From contig JAKZAP010000014.1 of NCBI GenBank assembly GCA_023053575.1, positions 17,820,938 to 17,884,937 on the forward strand: a stretch of 64,000 nt of DNA. The letters are read 5' to 3'. This stretch comes from Branchinecta lynchi (taxonomy: Eukaryota > Arthropoda > Branchiopoda > Anostraca > Branchinectidae). The number at the start of each line of letters is the position of its first letter. Position 1 is the first letter of the stretch. The notes beneath the pieces were generated by a model. The model did no database searches. It saw only the letters and a program-made list of their open reading frames with translations, and had not been told where the DNA came from. Shown here in pieces: positions 15,501 to 22,187 of this stretch. The position numbers and the translations under genes were made by a program.

Positions 15501-18500
15501 TAAGAACAGTCAACTGAATAGTGGACATTTTAGTTCCTCTGTTAAAGGACATCTCGCACTACATAACGTTTCTGCTAAGATGTTCGCTATGCTTACAGAA
15601 AATTACTCGAGGCTTCGGCTATTTTTTAGCCTCTTTCAGTGTCCCTTACTTGGCAAAATATACATAACTGGTCTTTTGGCCACGAAGCTTTTTAGGTTCA
15701 AGGTTATCTTTATTTAAAAACAAATGTATCATTAACAGTTTCCGCTGCTGAGAGCAGAGCTCGAGCGCACACGAAAAAAAAAGTAAAACCAAAAAAAAAA
15801 AAGTTATACCCAATAATATCCATCCGCTAAAAATTACAGCTAACCGAAAGCAAGGCCAGGGCAGAGTCACAATTAAACAAAAAATAAATATATGAAGAAG
15901 AAACAAAAGTAAACAAGGACGGGAAAAATCGATAGACTTTATATAAATATCAAAATAAAGGAAATAATAGTTCCGTTTTTGCTGATACCATGGTATCTGA
16001 TACACGGTGCTCTGCAAAAATGACTATTGCCGTAATTGCCCTGTTCGAAGTCATCCCTAAAGAAAAACAGATATCCAGTTACATCACTAAGTGCTAAACT
16101 TCTTTCTCACCAATCTGACAAAATTTGATGAAAGTGAGATGACTTTTCAGATACCACGACCAGTTACCACGGTCGGACCGTAGTATCTGAATATCACATA
16201 CCACGATAACTGGCCAGATACCACGATAACTGCAAAACGCCTTTTGACCGTGGTATCAGATACCATGATAACTGAGAAAACGACTTTAGACCGTGGTATC
16301 TGCAAAACGCAACTTATGATCGGGAGCCTGATACACCACGTAAGGAGAACAAACGTGGCAAGCGTGGTAATAACTGTAATGCTAATAGAGGAGATTGGAT
16401 ACACTTATTAAGTGTAGAAATCGGGAATGAAAAATTGATGGAAACACTATTGAAATAGACTGAATTAGTATCATTGATATGACATGTCATTCACAAAACA
16501 AGGGTTTCTTTAGCTGTGACATTGGTAAGAAATGGCGGGGTTTGTGGCTAAGAATTTATCTAGTCGCTTAGTCCGAATATGTTCTTTAGGTATGACGTGG
16601 AAATGTCTAATTTACGAGTGGACTGCGCCCGATTGGAATCAGTGCTCGAGGAAGACCACCCAGTACCTGCCACGCTCAAATCTCTCGACTCCAGCAGCAG
16701 ACACAGCCTTAACTCCCAAGGCCTCAGCGAAAGCAGCATCTCCTCTGTGGTAAGTGTTTCCTTAAAATGTCCTTAAATCATTTCCTAGCGACAAGGGCCT
16801 GTTGACGCTCCAAATGTTCACGGTCAGGAAGTTGACGCTGGATCCTTATAGTTTGCTTTCCCGCCCGTTGGAAAAATTTGAGAGAGAGAGAGAAGTTTTT
16901 AAATATTACCTTAAATCGCACTTCCAGCGAGATAAGGTGGTGTCAACCTCCTGTAGAGTCTCTCGCTGGTTGGCGGCTTGGTTGTCAGATCGTTGTTGTA
17001 ACATCGGCTCACTGGGCACTCCAGTGTAGCCGGCATTGATTGGTTGATAAATCTTGTTGTCACATCGGCTCACTGGAATCCCAGTGCAGCCGACATTCAG
17101 CATTTCGCCAGTCCTCGTCCACGCCTTTCTTGAAGCCATCCAGGGTAGCAGCGTTGATAGTTTTTTCGGAAAGGCTGTTCCAGAGTGGAACACTCCGTAC
17201 AGAGAAAAAACTGTTTTAAAATATTAATAAAGGACCCGTCGTACTTATAATACCAATGCAGCGTACTTCCGTAATTGCATTCATTCATTGATAAGCATAG
17301 ACGGGGCAACGTTTCGGCGGGTAGCGTGTCAGGATTTAGAGTGATTCATACAGCTATCGTAAAAAAAAGGGAGGGCAAATGAACCCCTCAATGAATGTTT
17401 TAAAACTTTAAAATTGTAGCATATATGTGATTTTTATGACTATGTCGACCATGTATGACGATCCAGCACTATCTTTGTTAAAAGATATCATGGAAATAAA
17501 CGAATTTGAATTTGAACCCTCATTACGCCGGTGCTCCTATTAGTCGGCATAACCAGGATCAAACTTCACCTAAAGTAGGTTCGTTTAATCCTACGATTAT
17601 ACCTCCTGGAGCACTGGCTCCATTAATTTCATGTGTTACATTCACCAACTAAGGATACCTCACTAATCTTTGCATTTGCCACGATTCAGTATGTTCCGTG
17701 AGCGTATCAAGCTATTGGTGCGTAAAACCGGTTATTTGAATTTTGCCAAGTTTTTGCTAGAAGTCAGTGGGCCTGGAAAAAGGCTTAAAACAGCCAAATT
17801 CGGGGATAATTTGTTCGAGTCTAGTTTTACAGTAAGCAAATAGTTTTGAATATTGGAACATAAACAGCAAGTAGTGCGCTAAATAACTAAATAATAATTT
17901 CCACCTAACAGCCACCGCAAGAAGTAAAATCGTGTCCTAAGGGCTGGCAAAATATACACTAAAGTATGTTCCACCTTTCTAACAATAGTAACTATTAGTG
18001 TTTTCGTTCCAACCTCGTGAAAAGTTACTATTCTGACCGTTGCAACCTTCTCAAAATAGTAACTACTTTACAACGCTCGGGAGCGTAGTAAGCGCGGTCA
18101 CCACAAATTTCTGTCACGTGATTGGCTGAATTAGCCCGCGGCATGATATTTTGCTGAAAATAGAAAAATATGTTCCAGCCAAGAAGCCAGACTTTGTGAC
18201 GTCATGCGTAGTAACTACGTTAAGTAGGGTGGAACACGCTCTATAAGTCGATTGGAAGATTGAACAAGAATTCACTTCCAATGTCCAGATTGGTTTTCTT
18301 ATGCGGTTTTTTGACCCTTCTAGGCAAGGGTCCTCTTAAGTCTCAAGCTAGAGAAATGAACCTACGATCAAGCAAGAAGGGGCGAAATAGAGAAACATTT
18401 CTAGAATACATCTCAGCTCAGAAAGAGTAAGAATGATAGTCAAAACGTTCTTGGTCCCAGGAATATTAGTTGCGTTTTTGCAGATACTATGGTATCTGCA

Positions 18501-19023
18501 ATATTCGTTTTTGCTTTTACCGTGTTGTCTGGTACCACGGTTGCTCTGTAAAAACGACAATTGCCAAAATTGCACTATTCGATCATCCCAAAGGAAAAAC
18601 TGATATCCAGTCACAGATGATGTGCCACCGATTTGACAAAATCCTAGGCTCTATTGTTGGTGATGATGAAAGTGGGTATCAGATACGATCGATAGTTTCG
18701 ATCGTGGTATCTGAAAATCAGATACGACTGGCCAGATACCACGATAATTGCAAAAAAGCCCTTTGACCGTGGTATCATATACCACGCTGACTGTGAAACA
18801 CAACTTTTGACCGTGGTATCAGATACCACGGCACCTGCAAAAACGCAATTATTGGAAAGCTGTATGTTAATCCGTTGCTTTTCGTCAGTTGGACTCCACA
18901 AGACGGGAGTTGGACGAACTTCGGTCGAAATTCGACTCCGCTACTGCAGGCAAGTTCAGCTTACAGGCCGAGTACGAAGCAGTTCGGTCCGAACTCAGAA
19001 GCTATGCCTCTCAGTCCCGCGTG
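446..19023 (+). CDS. coiled-coil protein gene, six internal exons (partial)
   Basis: Six exons (446-527, 8752-8921, 10269-10443, 13254-13440, 16590-16749, 18889-19023) have AG acceptors and GT donors. They splice in one open frame of 909 nt (303 codons), with intron phases 1, 0, 1, 2, 0 and then 0 at the last donor. The protein is rich in E, K, R, L and Q with heptad-like spacing. It has an acidic Ser/Asp/Glu stretch at the start of exon 3 and a serine-rich linker in exon 5. This predicts a long alpha-helical coiled-coil scaffold with breaks. I do not recognise the family; generic resemblance to centrosomal, golgin or BICD-type proteins is not evidence. The start codon lies upstream of the window. 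No terminal exon was found before SMUG1 at 38.8 kb, so the 3' end is missed or further away. Introns are 1.8-8.2 kb and filled with transposons. Confidence 0.85.
528..1050. other. intron, no feature seen
   Basis: First part of the 8.2-kb intron. No repeat with clear ends, no RNA gene and no convincing exon was found. An open frame at 856-1125 has no coding signature. Confidence 0.5.
1051..1490 (-). pseudogene. LINE 3' end with reverse-transcriptase C-terminus
   Basis: On the minus strand, 1482-1135 encodes the tail of a non-LTR reverse transcriptase: VWHFGTTREQ, then LNRIQFRALIVVSKSPKVPC, then ALRDILPPDF. This matches, region by region, the C-terminus of the LINE at 50996-51415 (VWQFAFTAEQ, IERIQKRALLIISREPKVPY, LSDILPP). 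It is followed by a short 3' UTR ending in AATAAACTGAACTGAATT near 1051. It is strongly 5'-truncated, as is usual for target-primed insertion. It lies in an intron, antisense to the gene. Confidence 0.75.
1513..1809. mobile_element. MITE with GTGTTCC ends, ATA target duplication
   Basis: A 297-bp element with inverted ends GAGCGTGTTCCA and TGGAACACGTTC. The direct repeat ATA lies at 1510-1512 and 1810-1812. The interior has repeated AGTTACTA/TAGTAACT palindromes. A relative in inverted orientation lies at 17957-18242 and shares an internal stretch around TACGCATGACGTCA. A 3-bp duplication and G-rich GTGTTCC ends suggest a Harbinger-like family (inference). Confidence 0.7.
1935..2640 (-). pseudogene. 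LINE 3' end: RT C-terminus plus 3' UTR
   Basis: On the minus strand, 2640-2277 encodes the typical C-terminal tail of a CR1/Rex-like LINE polymerase: ELFTLHSFLFKVKYDRSELP, then HAYETRHKWKMQHLKL, ending ILINKFKNHR and a stop. Its 3' UTR runs on to about 1935. The UTR is repeated almost base for base at 47960-48320, which independently marks this as an interspersed LINE family. The copy is 5'-truncated near 2640-2790 and non-functional. Confidence 0.75.
2800..3134. other. intron, no feature seen
   Basis: Between the LINE fragment and element A copy 1. Only A/T-rich runs are visible; no exon or delimited repeat was recognised. Confidence 0.4.
3135..4153 (+). mobile_element. element A copy 1 (GGGATCCC ends, internal tandem units)
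   Basis: A 1.0-kb non-coding element. It starts with the perfect 16-bp palindrome TTTTGGGATCCCAAAA, followed by CGTAAGTGGAGGGAT and a TCCGTCCGTCTGTC microsatellite, then GATAACTCTCGAAGGGAATG. Next come four diverged units of about 125-155 bp carrying CCGGAATCCGGCCGAAACCG. It ends TTTTTGGGATCCCATCGA and CTTTTGTCTTG. Other copies lie at 11388-12475, 43003-44075, 51795-52871 and 62940-63975. There is no target duplication; the flanks are T on both sides. The architecture recalls Helentron-derived HINE elements (inference). Confidence 0.75.
4335..4560 (-). mobile_element. LINE 3' UTR fragment
   Basis: Shares with 9768-10005 the motif TTTATTTATTTCCCT..ACTGAGGAGTA and the following about 200 bp in the same order (CTAAGCCAATT, TGACACTATT, CTTGTGAAA, CAAGCTTTTT). 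Read on the minus strand it ends in an AAATAAATAAA tail. It is a 5'-truncated, non-coding LINE tail. Confidence 0.55.
4561..5199. other. intron, no feature seen
   Basis: No recognisable exon, RNA gene or delimited repeat. A 60-residue open frame at 4708-4890 has no support. Confidence 0.4.
5209..5524 (+). mobile_element. tRNA-derived SINE
   Basis: The head from 5213 is tRNA-like: box A TGGCCGAGTGG and box B GTTCGAGTCTC lie at normal spacing, as in a Pol III type 2 promoter. A tRNA-unrelated body follows (AAATGGGTACCTGGAGAAAT, GTGACAGGAAGGG) and then a T/A-rich tail. The direct repeat TACTCCTGA lies at 5200-5208 and 5525-5533 and marks both ends of the insertion. It needs a partner LINE for movement. 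Confidence 0.85.
5534..7004. other. intron with a foldback core motif and small duplications
   Basis: No exon was seen. At 5958-5986 there is one copy of the motif TTTCGGCCCTTCTTGGCAAG, shared with foldback elements at 12.7, 20.2, 20.5 and 22.5 kb. CTGCCTACTTTTTTGTGC is duplicated around 5814 and 5860. GATTATTTTATTTAGAAATT is duplicated at about 6547 and 6606. The rest is A/T-rich and unassigned. Confidence 0.45.
7005..8205 (+). repeat. dispersed repeat X copy 1, split by element B
   Basis: The outer parts (7005-7148 and about 7972-8205) match 42838-42998 and 44076-44280. The left part carries CCTCGCACTATTTACTCTTC. The right part carries TTCTGATGGAAA, ACACGGCAAGTGAGAAAAT, AATGTACCGTACGAA and TAGGTAAGATA. 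In this copy the halves are separated by element B (7149-7971). In the other copy they are separated by element A. The nature of X is unknown; no coding capacity was seen. Confidence 0.65.
7149..7971 (+). mobile_element. element B copy 1 (TATGGCACTTG ends)
   Basis: A non-coding element, left end TATGGCACTTG. The right end is an 11-bp-stem hairpin, TATGGCACTTG with loop GCCGATGGG and CAAGTGCCATA, at 7941-7971. In between are diverged units of about 200 bp with CAAGTTTCATC, GATCCCTCCACTC and AGCGTTTCCCAA, and a CCGACAGACCGACGGACGG run before the hairpin. A second, longer copy lies at 61411-62819. Terminal hairpin plus tandem units recalls Helitron-type non-autonomous elements; this is inference and no CTRR end is present. 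Confidence 0.65.
8372..8728. mobile_element. MITE, GTTGCG family (GATACCATGGTATC type)
   Basis: Starts AGTTGCGTTTTTGCAGATAC and ends CGCAAAAACGGAACT. The interior is built of GATACCATGGTATCTGATAC palindromes. Relatives lie at 15969-16314 and 18468-18850. No clear target duplication is left in this copy. Its right end is only 23 bp from the next coding exon, so it borders the branch-point/acceptor region of that intron. Confidence 0.7.
8752..8921 (+). CDS. coiled-coil gene exon 2 of 6 seen
   Basis: The acceptor is tactttttcag and the donor is AAT|gtaagt. The 170 nt continue the frame from phase 1: ELISESREAQRKVELEASEV, then RKDLEEARGEAHDAWG, then ARLRQQLRDLSTLLPALSN. It is strongly helical with heptad-like L/V/A spacing. 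The acceptor tract is very short because a MITE ends 23 bp upstream. Confidence 0.88.
8922..9767. other. intron, LINE-like tail only
   Basis: At about 9199-9230, GGTAAGGTAAGGCACAATTT looks like the minus-strand tail of a truncated LINE. Nothing else was recognised. Confidence 0.35.
9768..10005 (-). mobile_element. LINE 3' UTR fragment
   Basis: Same family as 4335-4560. Shared landmarks in the same order are TTTATTTATTTCCCT..ACTGAGGAGTA, CTAAACCATCTAGTCAATT, CACTATATTATTCACTTG and AAGCTTTTTT. The minus-strand tail is (AAATAAATGAATG)-like. No coding part remains. Confidence 0.55.
10269..10443 (+). CDS. coiled-coil gene exon 3 of 6 seen
   Basis: The acceptor is tgcctcttttag and the donor is AAAC|gtaagt. 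The 175 nt start in phase 0 and end in phase 1. The exon opens with the acidic run SSDDDENDGEEVDHDD and then turns helical: SARLQQRIMALRRRHLEAVD and ending AYEAELPVLK. The acidic run probably forms a flexible break between two coiled-coil segments. Confidence 0.88.
10474..10795. mobile_element. MITE, GTTGCG family (GAATTC type), ATT duplication
   Basis: A 322-bp element with ends AGTTGCGTTTTTGATCCGAA and TTCGGATCAAAAACGCAACT. The direct repeat ATT lies at 10471-10473 and 10796-10798. The interior has CTCCTCGCGATTCTCC/GGAGAAT motifs. The end AGTTGCGTTTT is shared with several otherwise unrelated MITE families in the window. Confidence 0.8.
10799..11387. other. intron with a 48-bp duplication
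   Basis: At about 11129-11212, CAACTGACGTNNNTTAGCCG followed by GAAGCAGTCTGA occurs twice in tandem, about 48 bp apart. The rest is unassigned. Confidence 0.45.
11388..12475 (-). mobile_element. element A copy 2
   Basis: Reverse orientation of element A. It starts CAAGACCAAAGGTTTCGATG GGATCCC and ends CTCCACTTACGTTTTGGGATCCC. It has about five diverged units with TTTCCGGTTTCGGCCGGATT and GGGCGAACTACTTGTC. Reading the reverse complement, the flanks are TT on both sides and there is no target duplication. Confidence 0.75.
12689..12936. mobile_element. foldback element with GGCAAGGGTCC core
   Basis: The left arm GACGGTGCAAAAC..ATAAGTCAGCTAC mirrors the right arm GACTTATCCGTTTTGCACCG. Inside, both arms carry TTCTTGGCAAGGGTCCTCTT and CAGGCTCAAGCCGCT in inverted orientation, around a loop at about 12790-12850. 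A close relative is 22188-22632. No coding capacity; single-stranded DNA or RNA would fold into one long hairpin. Confidence 0.7.
13254..13440 (+). CDS. coiled-coil gene exon 4 of 6 seen
   Basis: The acceptor is ctcaatttttcag and the donor is GAGAG|gtaaaa. The 187 nt enter in phase 1 and leave in phase 2: RRLLDAETVVNAQEKLISSL, then EANQLREENLRLQDDCAQL, then RLRVQELSGTIER. It is a classic leucine-heptad coiled coil. The donor lacks the usual G at +5 (gtaaaa) and is the weakest of the six. Confidence 0.88.
13441..14553. other. intron, mostly unassigned
   Basis: A TATATATATTTATATATA run lies at about 14156-14175. It is followed by TTATTACACTAAAAGCCC, which resembles the LINE tail at 60897-60945 (GCGCTAAAAGCC) and is probably a minus-strand LINE 3' end. 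No exon was recognised. Confidence 0.4.
14554..14976. mobile_element. MITE C copy 1 (CAAGAACAAATAATC ends), AAT duplication
   Basis: A 423-bp element with ends ACCAAGAACAAATAATC and GATTATTTATTCTTGAT. The direct repeat AAT lies at 14551-14553 and 14977-14979. A 424-bp relative at 21023-21446 shares internal landmarks in order: CCGTCTCCCTATCTCTGT, GAGTGGAGG/GAGCGGAGG, GCTGATTGGTT, CCTCTAG, GTAGTCGCTGCATG. The same ends, with nothing between them, occur at 62553-62583. Confidence 0.8.
14980..15968. other. intron, no delimited feature
   Basis: AACAGGGTCCAAGTCA is repeated at about 15305 and 15376 within a roughly 70-bp imperfect tandem duplication. TTTAGGTTCAAGGTTATCTT at about 15689 resembles a minus-strand LINE tail. 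Poly-A runs lie at 15775-15800. No exon was recognised. Confidence 0.4.
15969..16314. mobile_element. MITE, GTTGCG family (GATACCATGGTATC type)
   Basis: Inverted-orientation relative of 8372-8728. It starts AGTTCCGTTTTTGCTGATAC and ends TGCAAAACGCAACT. It shares CATCACTAAGTGCTAA and TTTGATGAAAGTGAGATGAC in reverse order with that copy. Flanks AAT and TAT match at only two of three bases. Confidence 0.7.
16590..16749 (+). CDS. coiled-coil gene exon 5 of 6 seen
   Basis: The acceptor is atgttctttag and the donor is GTG|gtaagt. The 160 nt complete the split AGG codon and continue YDVEMSNLRVDCARLESVLE, then a non-helical Ser-rich linker SLDSSSRHSLNSQGLSESSI. The linker probably separates two coiled-coil blocks and is a plausible phosphorylation or partner-binding stretch (inference). 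Confidence 0.88.
17020..17230 (-). pseudogene. LINE reverse-transcriptase C-terminal fragment
   Basis: Minus-strand translation of about 17215-17095 gives FFSVRSVPLWNSLSEKTI and then LDGFKKGVDEDW. This is the standard C-terminal signature of CR1/L2-type LINE polymerases (W-N-x-L-P/S followed by a basic F-K helix). The 3' side has a CATCGGCTCACTGG duplication at about 17003 and 17067. The fragment is short, 5'-truncated and non-functional. Confidence 0.65.
17340..17956. other. intron, no feature seen
   Basis: Unassigned, A/T-rich, no convincing exon or delimited repeat. Confidence 0.35.
17957..18242. mobile_element. MITE with GTGTTCC ends, copy 2
   Basis: Relative of 1513-1809 in opposite orientation. 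It ends GGGTGGAACACGCTC; the left end AAGTATGTTCCACC is degenerate. Shared internal blocks are ACGCTCGGGAGCGTAGTAAG, GACGTCATGCGTAGTAACTA and AATAGTAACTATTAGT. The family is therefore interspersed, not a local duplication. Confidence 0.65.
18310..18390. repeat. degenerate foldback core
   Basis: GACCCTTCTAGGCAAGGGTC followed by CTCTTAAGTCTCAAGC, then AGCAAGAAGGGGCGAAATAG. It is a worn copy of the core shared with the elements at 12689, 20117 and 22188. Confidence 0.45.
18468..18850. mobile_element. MITE, GTTGCG family (GATACCATGGTATC type), ATT duplication
   Basis: A 383-bp element with ends AGTTGCGTTTTTGCAGATAC and CTGCAAAAACGCAATT. The direct repeat ATT lies at 18465-18467 and 18851-18853. 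The interior repeats CCGTGGTATCAGATACCACG. It ends 38 bp upstream of the next coding exon, the second member of this family sitting next to an acceptor. Confidence 0.8.
18889..19023 (+). CDS. coiled-coil gene exon 6 of 6 seen
   Basis: The acceptor is tgcttttcgtcag and the donor is GTG|gtaagt. The 135 nt in phase 0 read LDSTRRELDELRSKFDSATA, then FSLQAEYEAVRSELRSYA, then SQSRV. Coiled coil resumes after the Ser-rich linker of exon 5. The donor is strong, so at least one further exon must exist; I did not find it. Confidence 0.88.
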
Positions 19024-19204
19024 GTAAGTTACAGAATCGACCATAGCTTGTCTTATTTAAATAAGAATAACTTCTTATGGTGCCAAGGAATAGTCAGCTA
19101 CATAACAGCAAGAATAGATAATTAACCTTTCCGATAATCTTAAGGCTCCTTAAGAATAATCATATGTGTAATACGAACATGACTGCATGTTGGACGAGGA
19201 ACAT

Positions 19205-19389
19205 CACTGTAACAAAAAATCTTGCACTATTTGCTACTGGGATTAATCTTGTCTCTAAAAAGATAATCTTATTTCTAATTCGGATTGATCTTATCTCAGT
19301 AGAGATAAGATTAATCGCAGTAACAGATATATATTTTCTACGATACTGCAGTTAACTTTAATCCTTACTCGGAGAAACTTTTTACAGTG
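19205..19389. mobile_element. MITE with CACTGTAA ends, copy 1
   Basis: Ends CACTGTAACAAAAAATCTTG and CTTTTTACAGTG. The interior is a near-palindrome with AGAGATAAGATTAATC motifs. A second copy lies at 24197-24364. The dinucleotide AT flanks both ends here. CACTG termini recall CACTA-type transposons, but copy 2 has no duplication, so the superfamily is uncertain. Confidence 0.7.
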
Positions 19390-19391
19390 AT

Positions 19392-20116
19392 GAGGCTTTC
19401 TAAAAAAATATGGCAGGTGTACTAATACCTTTAACCGTCCCGTTCTACGGCCCAATCACTCTACCGCGTATACAGCATCGTTTTGAAGACCTCGAACCAT
19501 GTCGGACAAAAACGACCGTTTTGCTAAAAAAAAAAAAATTGCTAAAAAGTGTTAATTTAAATTATTTGTCTCTTTCGTCTGTTTTTCTTCTTTTCTGAAA
19601 TCTACTCCACCATTGTGTCTTGCGGTGCTTATTTTGACGGGTCACGTATAAAACCATCATCATCAGCAATAATAGGAATTTAGTTAAGACTCTTTCGCCT
19701 CTACAAACTGTTTACATTCTGTATTATAATTGATGAAAATTGTGAGAGCTTAGTACTGTGACAGATTTGCGGTCACATCGCTTAAATATCCACCGTAGGT
19801 TATTATCTCTTTTTGGAAGTTTCTGTATTGCCAAGATCCCAGGATCCATTGAGTAGCGCTCTCTGATAGGATGTGTCGCTGCAGTAATTTCTCTGCAATC
19901 CTCTACTCAATTGGTTTCTTTGAATGTAGATATTTTACTACCCCGACCGTGCGATAGTGCCGATAATGTTGTGTCTGTGAGTGAGGGAGCGCACAAAGCC
20001 AAGTAGTATAGTGCAAACATGAATGTTGTCAGGAATTAAAGAAGTGTTTCTTCAACCCAAGCTGACTTCGAATAATGTTGATGGTGTTAAACCAATTAGC
20101 TAAAATTTTGGTGATA
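19392..20116. other. no feature seen
   Basis: Unassigned. ACCCAAGCTGACTTCGAATAA at about 20047 is a worn copy of the AGCTGACTGCGAATCAT motif seen near 12669, 41160 and 45004. Confidence 0.35.
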
Positions 20117-20457
20117 TTCAAACAATGTTTTCAACGGATACCTCAGCTACGATTGTTCATCAGCGATATTTCGGCCCTTCTTGGCAAGGGTCCTGGTCAG
20201 GCTGTCAATCCCCTGGTTCAACTTCGGGGAAGGAAACAAACCTGTAATAAATAATCATTATAGTGGTATTTGAAGATAATTTACTCTAATAAGATATTTG
20301 TAGTCGGTAGAAGCTTCAGTTATTTATTACAGGTTTGTTTCCTTCCCCGAAGTTGAACCAGAGGATTGACAGCCTGACGAGGACCCTTGCCAAGAAGGGC
20401 CGAAATATCGCTGATGAAGAATCGTAGCGGACGTATCCGTTGAAAACATTGTTTGAA
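20117..20457. mobile_element. foldback element, about 145-bp arms
   Basis: The left arm, starting TTCAAACAATGTTTTCAACG, is mirrored by the right arm ending CGTTGAAAACATTGTTTGAA. Mirrored landmarks inward are AGCGATATTTCGGCCCTTC, TTGGCAAGGGTCC, AGGCTGTCAATCC and TTCGGGGAAGGAAACAAACC. The loop is at about 20263-20315. It carries the same GGCAAGGGTCC core as the other foldbacks, although the outer arms differ. Confidence 0.75.
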
Positions 20458-20507
20458 TAAATGTTTCAAAGTCAGCTTGGGCTCAAAGAATATTTATTTT
20501 GGTGATA

Positions 20508-20590
20508 TTTCGGCCCTTCCTGGCAAGGGTCTTTTTCAGGCCGTAGCTAGATTTCTAGAACAGGACCCTTGCCAGAAAGGGCTGAAAATT
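20508..20590. repeat. small foldback core
   Basis: ATTTCGGCCCTTCCTGGCAA and its mirror GACCCTTGCCAGAAAGGGCT flank a 30-bp loop. It is a minimal version of the core hairpin found in the neighbouring elements. Confidence 0.55.
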
Positions 20591-21019
20591 AGCGGAATAA
20601 AAATGTCTGGTGAATAACTCTAAAGAGACAAACGTTTGCCGTACTAGACTCTAGAGTATCTGGACTGTCTTGCGATCATAGTCGCAAACAGCGATTTAAA
20701 TAATAGTAATACAATGAAAAAAACAGGCTGGTGGTTTATAAAAAATAATCGATCGAAAGATGATGCAAACAAATTACGAAAGCAATTAAAAATTACTCAG
20801 TAGGTCGCTCCTCAAATTCGAAAAACAATATTAGATTAAAAGTGAGTTGTCCGTTTATTGTTTCTTTCGTCTTTTTTGTTTATTTTTTTTTTCAAATTAA
20901 GATTTGTTTTAGTTTCTACGAAGAGTATTCAAATATTCTTGATTATTATGCTGGTGAGAGATTAATTCGGAAGAATGAACTGAGAAATCATTATAGAAAT
21001 TACATATATGGCGCTCTAT
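20591..21019. other. no feature seen
   Basis: A/T-rich and unassigned. The open frame starting at 20842 has no coding signature and runs into MITE C. Confidence 0.35.
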
Positions 21020-21022
21020 ACA

Positions 21023-21446
21023 ATCGAGAACAAATAATCACAAGAACCTCCGTCTCCCTATCTCTGTCATACGACGGAGTCAACAAATATTCTGATACCC
21101 TACCCGATCCAAACGAGCGGAGGAGGAGCTACGCACAACATCATAATTTGTTACCTCTACAAACAGTATAACGCAGTACAACTCCGCAGAAGAATATGAA
21201 CGCCGTCCCGAGTCGTCAGCTGATTGGTTGTCTACCACTGTGACGTCACGTCTAACTCCCGGGTTCTCCACCCGTGCAGGCATCTTACGGTTTTCATCCG
21301 GAAGGCGCAGCGGCGAAGAGGGAAGTAGACAGGTATCAACCAAACCTCACAGCATGTACCTCTAGCTCCGCTCAGTTTTCTCGGGGTATCCATAGTCGCT
21401 GCATGGGACCAAAGACGCAGGTTCCATTGGATTATTTGTTCTTGAT
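21023..21446. mobile_element. MITE C copy 2, ACA duplication
   Basis: A 424-bp element with ends ATCGAGAACAAATAATC and GATTATTTGTTCTTGAT. The direct repeat ACA lies at 21020-21022 and 21447-21449. It is collinear with 14554-14976, one base different in length. Open frames in it are shadows, not genes. Confidence 0.8.
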
Positions 21447-21449
21447 ACA

Positions 21450-22187
21450 GTGGACTTGCACCGTGACAAATAAACCAGAAACAAAAATTTGAATTGAACT
21501 TAGAAGTCTAGGACTCCAATTTTGGAACCTCGTAGACATACCAAACTAAAGATATAATTTTGTATGTGAAAGATGCCGTTGGGATGGAAAGGATGTTTCT
21601 ATCCGAAGAATTATTATGTTTTATGTGATGTTTTAAGGTGGAAAAACTAAGCTAGCTGAGCGGATATTGCTTTCGGTGATGTGATTCTACCTAAGGCAGC
21701 TGTTGAATAGTGTGACTTTATTTGGTTGTTGGTCTGTTCTTTTTTCTTGGTTTAATTCTCTTTTCTTTTTCTAGACTTTCGGCTGGGTTTTAATTCCTCT
21801 TTTGTTGGTTTTTCTTGCAATTATGATTGCGTTCCGGCCTTCTGGTTAAGTTGCGGGGATTCAGCCCTAGATGGAGTTCAGATTAATCTTTCGTTTGGTA
21901 GGTAGATTTTATGGAATTATTTTGAGTTTTGTTTTCGTTGTCTTCGAGTAGGCACCGGGGAAAGAGGAACTGCGAATGTTGGAGTCCAACACCACCATTA
22001 TCTAATCCAGAGTCCTATGCCTTCCCTTGCTTTGCTTGAGCGGCGAGGCTTCGTAGATATTCTATCAGTCCAAGCTGATCTGCGAAAACTGGGTATGGGT
22101 ATGGCGATAAGGTAAGGTAGAAAGGTTTTGGATGCCGGAAAGACCGTGATGAATAATGGGAGGGAGCGGAAGGAAAGGTTTGACGGT
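21450..22187. other. no feature seen
   Basis: T-rich, unassigned. No exon with both splice sites was found here despite a good polypyrimidine tract at about 21738-21776. Confidence 0.35.
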
